Positions 5,871-9,313 of a stretch of 9,313 nucleotides of DNA are shown here, in pieces (within the stretch, counting starts at the first letter, position 1; each line of letters begins with the position of its first letter). Origin of the DNA: JBBKWQ01 sp037969115 (GTDB lineage Bacteria > Actinomycetota > Acidimicrobiia > Acidimicrobiales > Ilumatobacteraceae); NCBI GenBank assembly GCA_037969115.1, contig JBBKWQ010000079.1, forward strand, positions 1 to 9,313. The letters are read 5' to 3'. The notes below the pieces were generated by a model. It saw only the letters and a list, made by a program, of their open reading frames with translations, was not told the origin of the DNA and searched no databases. The position numbers and the translations under genes are program-made.

Positions 5871-8348
5871 GTGGTCATTCTGGAATGGGAAGTCACGACG
5901 AGCGACGCTGGTGTTGTCACCTCCCCGACCGAGCTGAGCGCACAGGACTCGACGTGGTTTCCAGCCGAAGTACCCGGAACCGCCGCATCGGCGATGCGTC
6001 GTGCCGGTGAATGGACCGATGACGACGTGATCGACTTCGATTCAGGCGACTGGTGGTTTCGGACATCGTTTCCGTCAGCGGCGACGACCGGACGACTGAA
6101 GTTCGGTGGTATCGCAACGATCGCGACCGTCTGGCTCAACGACGAACTGGTGCTGCACAGCTCCAACATGTTCCATCGTCATGAACTCGACGTCTCGTTC
6201 ATGCCAGAAAACGACCTTGTCGTGGTCTGTCGTTCCCTGCGCGCTCACCTCGCCGAGCGCCGGCCACGCGGCCGTTGGAAGACTCGATTGGTCGAAATGC
6301 AGCAACTCCGGTGGGCGCGCACGACGATGCTCGGCAGAATCCCTGGGTGGACCGTGCCAGCCGCCCCTGTCGGACTCTGGCGACCCGTGGAGGTCATCGT
6401 CGGCGCACCGATCCAGATTCGAACGCAACGCCTGGAGGCCCGTCTCGACGGTGTCACCGGCATCGTGACGTTCGAAGGATCGCTCACCGCCTCGGCGTCT
6501 CCTGGCAGCGCGCAGTTGCTGCTCGGCGATTCATCGGTTGATCTCGCCGTCGAAGCCGACGGCGCCGGAGCGTGGAAGTTGAGTGGACGGCTCGACGTGC
6601 AGAATCCGGAGCTCTGGTTCCCCGCAACGCACGGAGACGCCAAGCTGCACGATGTCACGGTGGCCGTCGCTGTCGATGGCGAGTCGCACGCGTTCCCGGT
6701 CGGGCCGGTGGGGTTTCGAACTGTCGAAGTCGACGAGCACGATGGACGTTTCGCGGTGTCGATCAATGGCGTCGACGTCTTCTGCCGCGGTGCCTGCTGG
6801 ACCCCGGTCGACGTGGTCCGACTCTCCGCGAGTGAACCCGAACTGCGCGATGTGCTTCGTCTCGTCGTCGCCGCCGGTATGAACATGATCCGTGTCACCG
6901 GCACCATGGTGTACGAACAACCCGATTTCTATCACTTGTGCGACGAGATGGGAATCCTCATCTGGCATGACTTCATGTTCGCCAACCTGGACTATCCGAT
7001 CGACGACGAGGCGTTCGCCACCAGCGTGGAGACTGAAGTCGAGCAGTTCCTGGCCGACGTCGCGCACCATCCGTCGCTGGTCATCCTGTGCGGCGGAAGC
7101 GAGGTCGAGCAGCAGGCGGCGATGATGGGATTCAAACCGAGCGAGTTCACCAATGATCTCGGTCGACGTGTTCTGTCGAGCATGGTGTCGACGCTCGAGG
7201 CGCAGGTGCACTACGTTCCGTGCAGCCCGATCGGAGGTGTGTTTCCGTTCTCGGTGTCGACTGGTGTGAGCCACTATTACGGAGTCGGTGCGTACATGCG
7301 CCCGTTGACCGATGCCCGACGGTCGGGGGTCAAGTTTGCGTCCGAATGCCTGGCGTTTTCGAACGTACCATGCCGCGAATCGCTGGACGATTTCCTTCGT
7401 GACGGCGAACGGCCAACCCACTCGCCACGCTGGAAGGCGCGCGTTCCTCGCGACCGCGGCGCGGGTTGGGACTTCGACGACGTTCGAGATCACTACGTTC
7501 AGACGATCTTCGGCGTCGACCCGAGCGTCGTGCGCTATGCGGACCCCGATCGGTATCTCGACGTCAGCCGCGCCGCCACGTGCGTCGCAGTCGAATCGAC
7601 GTTGAACGAGTTTCGGCGAGCCGGCTCGCCGTGCCGTGGTGCCCTCTTGTTGCTGCTCCGCGATCTGTGGGACGGCGCCGGTTGGGGAATCATCGACGTC
7701 CGTGGTCGCCCGAAGTCCACGTATTACGCCGTCGCGCGTGCGAGCGCTCCACTGGCCGTGTTCGTGATCGACGAAGGGCTCGACGGTCTCATCGGACATT
7801 TCGCCAACGACACCGCCAACGATTTCCACGGCACGGTCCGAGTTCGATTGTTCGACGCCGCCGGCACGTCGATCGCGACCGGCATCCAGCCGGCCCACAT
7901 CGCTGCTCGAGCCACCAAAACCGTCGTCCTGGAATCCGTCTTCGAGGGCTTTCGCGACATCAATCACGCGTATCGATTCGGCCCGGCGGTCTACGACTCG
8001 ATGTCCATCGAGCTCATCGATCCGGACGGCATCGTGCGGGCCGACTCGTGTCACCTGCCCCTCGGTCATGAACGCCCCCTCGAACACGCGATCGGCTTGC
8101 AAGCGACAGCCGTACCGACGCCCACGGGTCTCGACGTCACCGTCCGCACCGAAAAGCTGGCCCAATTCGTGTCGATCGACATCGCTGGCCACGTGCCGGA
8201 CCAGAATTGGTTTCACCTTGCGCCGCACAGTGAACGAACCGTCATGTGTCGCACGACTGGTGAGGTGTCGCTCATCATGGGTGAGGTGCGAGCACTCAAC
8301 GCACGCGGTAGCCGTCCCCTGAAGATCGAGACGGTTGGTGCATCATGA
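5871..8348 (+). CDS. Glycoside hydrolase family 2, beta-mannosidase-like, with atypical acid/base motif
   Basis: At 825 residues this is the usual size for beta-mannosidase-type GH2 enzymes, which release beta-linked mannose or related sugars with a retaining double-displacement mechanism. The N-terminal jelly-roll has WFPAEVPGTAAS and DWWFRTSFP, and the entry to the TIM barrel has SINGVDVFCRGACWTPVDV. WHDFMFANLDYPIDDEAF then precedes HHPSLVILCGGSEVEQQ, where Glu411 takes the acid/base position. VKFASECLAFSNVP provides Glu492 at the nucleophile position. In the family the acid/base motif is normally G-N-[NSD]-E; here it is G-G-S-E, with the clan GH-A Asn before the Glu replaced by Ser. No signal peptide is seen, so it should act in the cytosol. 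GTG 5871 has GGGAG 8 nt upstream and starts 1 nt after the DUF1839 stop. An altered, trimming or non-hydrolytic role is possible. Confidence 0.88.
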   Translation: MVILEWEVTTSDAGVVTSPTELSAQDSTWFPAEVPGTAASAMRRAGEWTDDDVIDFDSGDWWFRTSFPSAATTGRLKFGGIATIATVWLNDELVLHSSNMFHRHELDVSFMPENDLVVVCRSLRAHLAERRPRGRWKTRLVEMQQLRWARTTMLGRIPGWTVPAAPVGLWRPVEVIVGAPIQIRTQRLEARLDGVTGIVTFEGSLTASASPGSAQLLLGDSSVDLAVEADGAGAWKLSGRLDVQNPELWFPATHGDAKLHDVTVAVAVDGESHAFPVGPVGFRTVEVDEHDGRFAVSINGVDVFCRGACWTPVDVVRLSASEPELRDVLRLVVAAGMNMIRVTGTMVYEQPDFYHLCDEMGILIWHDFMFANLDYPIDDEAFATSVETEVEQFLADVAHHPSLVILCGGSEVEQQAAMMGFKPSEFTNDLGRRVLSSMVSTLEAQVHYVPCSPIGGVFPFSVSTGVSHYYGVGAYMRPLTDARRSGVKFASECLAFSNVPCRESLDDFLRDGERPTHSPRWKARVPRDRGAGWDFDDVRDHYVQTIFGVDPSVVRYADPDRYLDVSRAATCVAVESTLNEFRRAGSPCRGALLLLLRDLWDGAGWGIIDVRGRPKSTYYAVARASAPLAVFVIDEGLDGLIGHFANDTANDFHGTVRVRLFDAAGTSIATGIQPAHIAARATKTVVLESVFEGFRDINHAYRFGPAVYDSMSIELIDPDGIVRADSCHLPLGHERPLEHAIGLQATAVPTPTGLDVTVRTEKLAQFVSIDIAGHVPDQNWFHLAPHSERTVMCRTTGEVSLIMGEVRALNARGSRPLKIETVGAS

Positions 8349-9085
8349 ACATCGTCGTCGTCTCTCCACATCTCGACGACGGCGTCCTGTCGCTCGGCGC
8401 AACGATGAACAGGTGGGTGCGCGAGGGGCACAGCGTGAAGCTGGTGACGGTGTTCGCCGGCAACCCTGACAACGATGGACCCCCTTTGTCGTGGGACGCA
8501 CCTCGCGGGACTCGGACGGCTGGAGAGGTGGTCGCTGCTCGATGCGCCGAGGATGCGGCCGCCGCCCGGGTACTCGGGGTCGAAGCCACCTGGCTTCCGT
8601 TCGACGAAGCCCAACATCTCGTGCCGCGCGATCCGCATGCCATCTGGGAAGCCCTGGGTGATCAGCTCGTCGGAGCCGACCGCATCTACGTCCCCGGATG
8701 GCCACTCGGCCACTACGACCATTGGTACGCCGCGATGTTGACATTCCAGAAGCTCCGAATCGATGCGCCTCTCGGGCTGTACTGCGAATTACCGTATGCG
8801 GTGTCTCCGGTCGCCCGCGCGAAATCACTGCTGCGTGGCCGATCGGTCCCGTTTGTCGAACCAGCGGTCTCCCACGACCTGACGTGGTCCACCGAGCGAG
8901 CATCGCCCGCTGACCGCCTCTCAAAGATCGAGGCGCTCGAGTGCTACGTTGGCGAGGTGGCTGCACTCGGTTGGACTGTCCCGCTCTCGCCGTCCCAGCG
9001 CCGGTCGTTGCGTGTCGAACGGACGAGTGAATTGCTCATCCGAAACGCCCCCGACAGCGAAGAACCAGAGTCGCGGCAGGAGTGA
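8345..9085 (+). CDS. PIG-L/LmbE family zinc deacetylase
   Basis: The 246-residue protein has the family's N-terminal VVVSPHLDDGVLSLGA motif: His9 and Asp12 as zinc ligands and Asp11 as the general base. The second half of the site is LGHYDHWYAA, with His126 as third zinc ligand and His123 nearby. RCAEDAAAARVLGV matches the RxxE(D) helix that follows in MshB-like enzymes. Family members remove N-acetyl groups from GlcNAc-containing conjugates (GlcNAc-PI, GlcNAc-inositol, bacillithiol and teicoplanin-type substrates). It begins in an ATGA overlap with the GH2 stop, so the two are coupled. In this operon it could free a sugar amine that later receives an aminoacyl group, or process a mycothiol-like substrate; the first fits the context better (inference). 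The cytosolic location fits the lack of a signal peptide. Confidence 0.9.
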   Translation: MNIVVVSPHLDDGVLSLGATMNRWVREGHSVKLVTVFAGNPDNDGPPLSWDAPRGTRTAGEVVAARCAEDAAAARVLGVEATWLPFDEAQHLVPRDPHAIWEALGDQLVGADRIYVPGWPLGHYDHWYAAMLTFQKLRIDAPLGLYCELPYAVSPVARAKSLLRGRSVPFVEPAVSHDLTWSTERASPADRLSKIEALECYVGEVAALGWTVPLSPSQRRSLRVERTSELLIRNAPDSEEPESRQE

Positions 9086-9213
9086 TGTACTTGTCGGTAT
9101 TCCTCTTGCTGCAACAATCCATCCTGTCGCTCCGAACAGACTGTGATGAGACAGTCGGGGAGAGTTCGACCTCGGGTCGTCGATGTGGATTGCGAGAGAG
9201 AAGCGGGTAGCTC
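9086..9213. other. Intergenic gap with weak hairpins, no clear terminator
   Basis: The 128 bp between the deacetylase and the next gene contain GACTGT-GATGAG-ACAGTC (9139-9156, a 6-bp stem and 6-nt loop) and CGACC-TCG-GGTCG (9167-9179, a 5-bp stem and 3-nt loop). Neither is followed by a T run. They may give weak transcript pausing or processing, or be chance. GAGAGAAG lies 8-15 nt before the ATG at 9214 and is the likely ribosome binding site. No convincing promoter was found, so read-through from the operon is possible. Confidence 0.4.
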
Positions 9214-9313
9214 ATGGAATTGTCGTTCATCGCGAAGGCGCTCGGTCGGTTTTGGTGGGTGGGTTTGCTGTGTGCGGCGCTTGCTTTCGGTCCCGTGTAT
9301 GCGGCGAAGGGAG
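9214..9313 (+). CDS. N-terminus of a membrane protein, probably Wzz/chain-length-determinant type, cut by the window
   Basis: Thirty-three codons are visible. A short cytosolic start (MELSFIAKALGRFWW) is followed by a hydrophobic segment with small residues (VGLLCAALAFGPVYAA). This arrangement, with a basic/aromatic patch just before the first transmembrane helix, is common in actinobacterial Wzz-like chain-length and capsular tyrosine-kinase adaptor proteins found in polysaccharide loci. A signal peptide of an exported protein would look similar at this length. The call rests partly on the neighbouring polysaccharide gene and is weak. Confidence 0.45.
   Translation, partial: MELSFIAKALGRFWWVGLLCAALAFGPVYAAKG

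Noticed and set aside
6531..8228. Long open frame on the minus strand (565 codons) opposite the GH2 gene
   Set aside because: It is fully antisense to a gene with clear family motifs, its translation has no recognisable domain, and long antisense frames are usual in GC-rich coding DNA.
9085..9210. Small frame of 41 codons beginning MYLSVFLLLQQS, starting on the deacetylase stop
   Set aside because: The start overlaps the stop by one base, but AGGAG is only 2 nt away, too close to serve it; the rest of the peptide is Arg/Ser-rich without a pattern.

Overview
The window is high-GC DNA with GTG and TTG starts and short, coupled gene junctions. This fits an actinobacterium; the flavour of the proteins suggests Acidimicrobiia (Ilumatobacter-like), but that placement is an impression, not a computed result. 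No RNA gene, insertion sequence or CRISPR array is visible.

Layout. Positions 3-158 are the 3' end of a CitE-type (HpcH/HpaI) aldolase/lyase gene. It converges with a minus-strand gene (166-1647) for a membrane polyprenyl-phosphate sugar-1-phosphate transferase, the enzyme class that starts exopolysaccharide or O-antigen synthesis. A divergent intergenic region of about 440 bp (1648-2090) follows. It holds three separate pairs of short direct repeats, a TATAAT box inside an inverted repeat, and a 10-bp palindrome. From 2091 to 9085 seven plus-strand genes are packed end to end with 4-nt or 10-nt overlaps or gaps of 1-3 nt, so they form one operon. After a 128-bp gap, a membrane protein gene starts at 9214 and runs off the window; it looks like a Wzz/chain-length-determinant type N-terminus.

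The operon encodes, in order: an AcpS-type phosphopantetheinyl transferase, a small carrier protein with an unusual GLTSHAS site, an acyl-CoA-dehydrogenase-like flavoprotein without the usual catalytic Glu, an amino acid:[carrier protein] ligase (a class II aminoacyl-tRNA-synthetase homologue that charges carrier proteins instead of tRNA), a DUF1839 protein, a GH2 beta-mannosidase-like protein with a changed acid/base motif, and a PIG-L/LmbE-type zinc deacetylase.

The most economical reading (inference) is a compact non-ribosomal pathway. AcpS arms the carrier protein, the ligase loads an amino acid as a thioester, and the flavoprotein may oxidise or otherwise handle it. The DUF1839 protein, which carries a conserved-looking Cys and later Asp and His residues arranged rather like BtrH-type papain-fold acyltransferases, may move the aminoacyl group to an acceptor. 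The GH2 and PIG-L proteins suggest that the acceptor is a sugar: the deacetylase would expose an amine on an N-acetyl sugar. The position between a polysaccharide-initiating transferase and a probable chain-length protein suggests aminoacyl decoration of a surface glycan or its lipid-linked precursor. This is the candidate undescribed system in the window.
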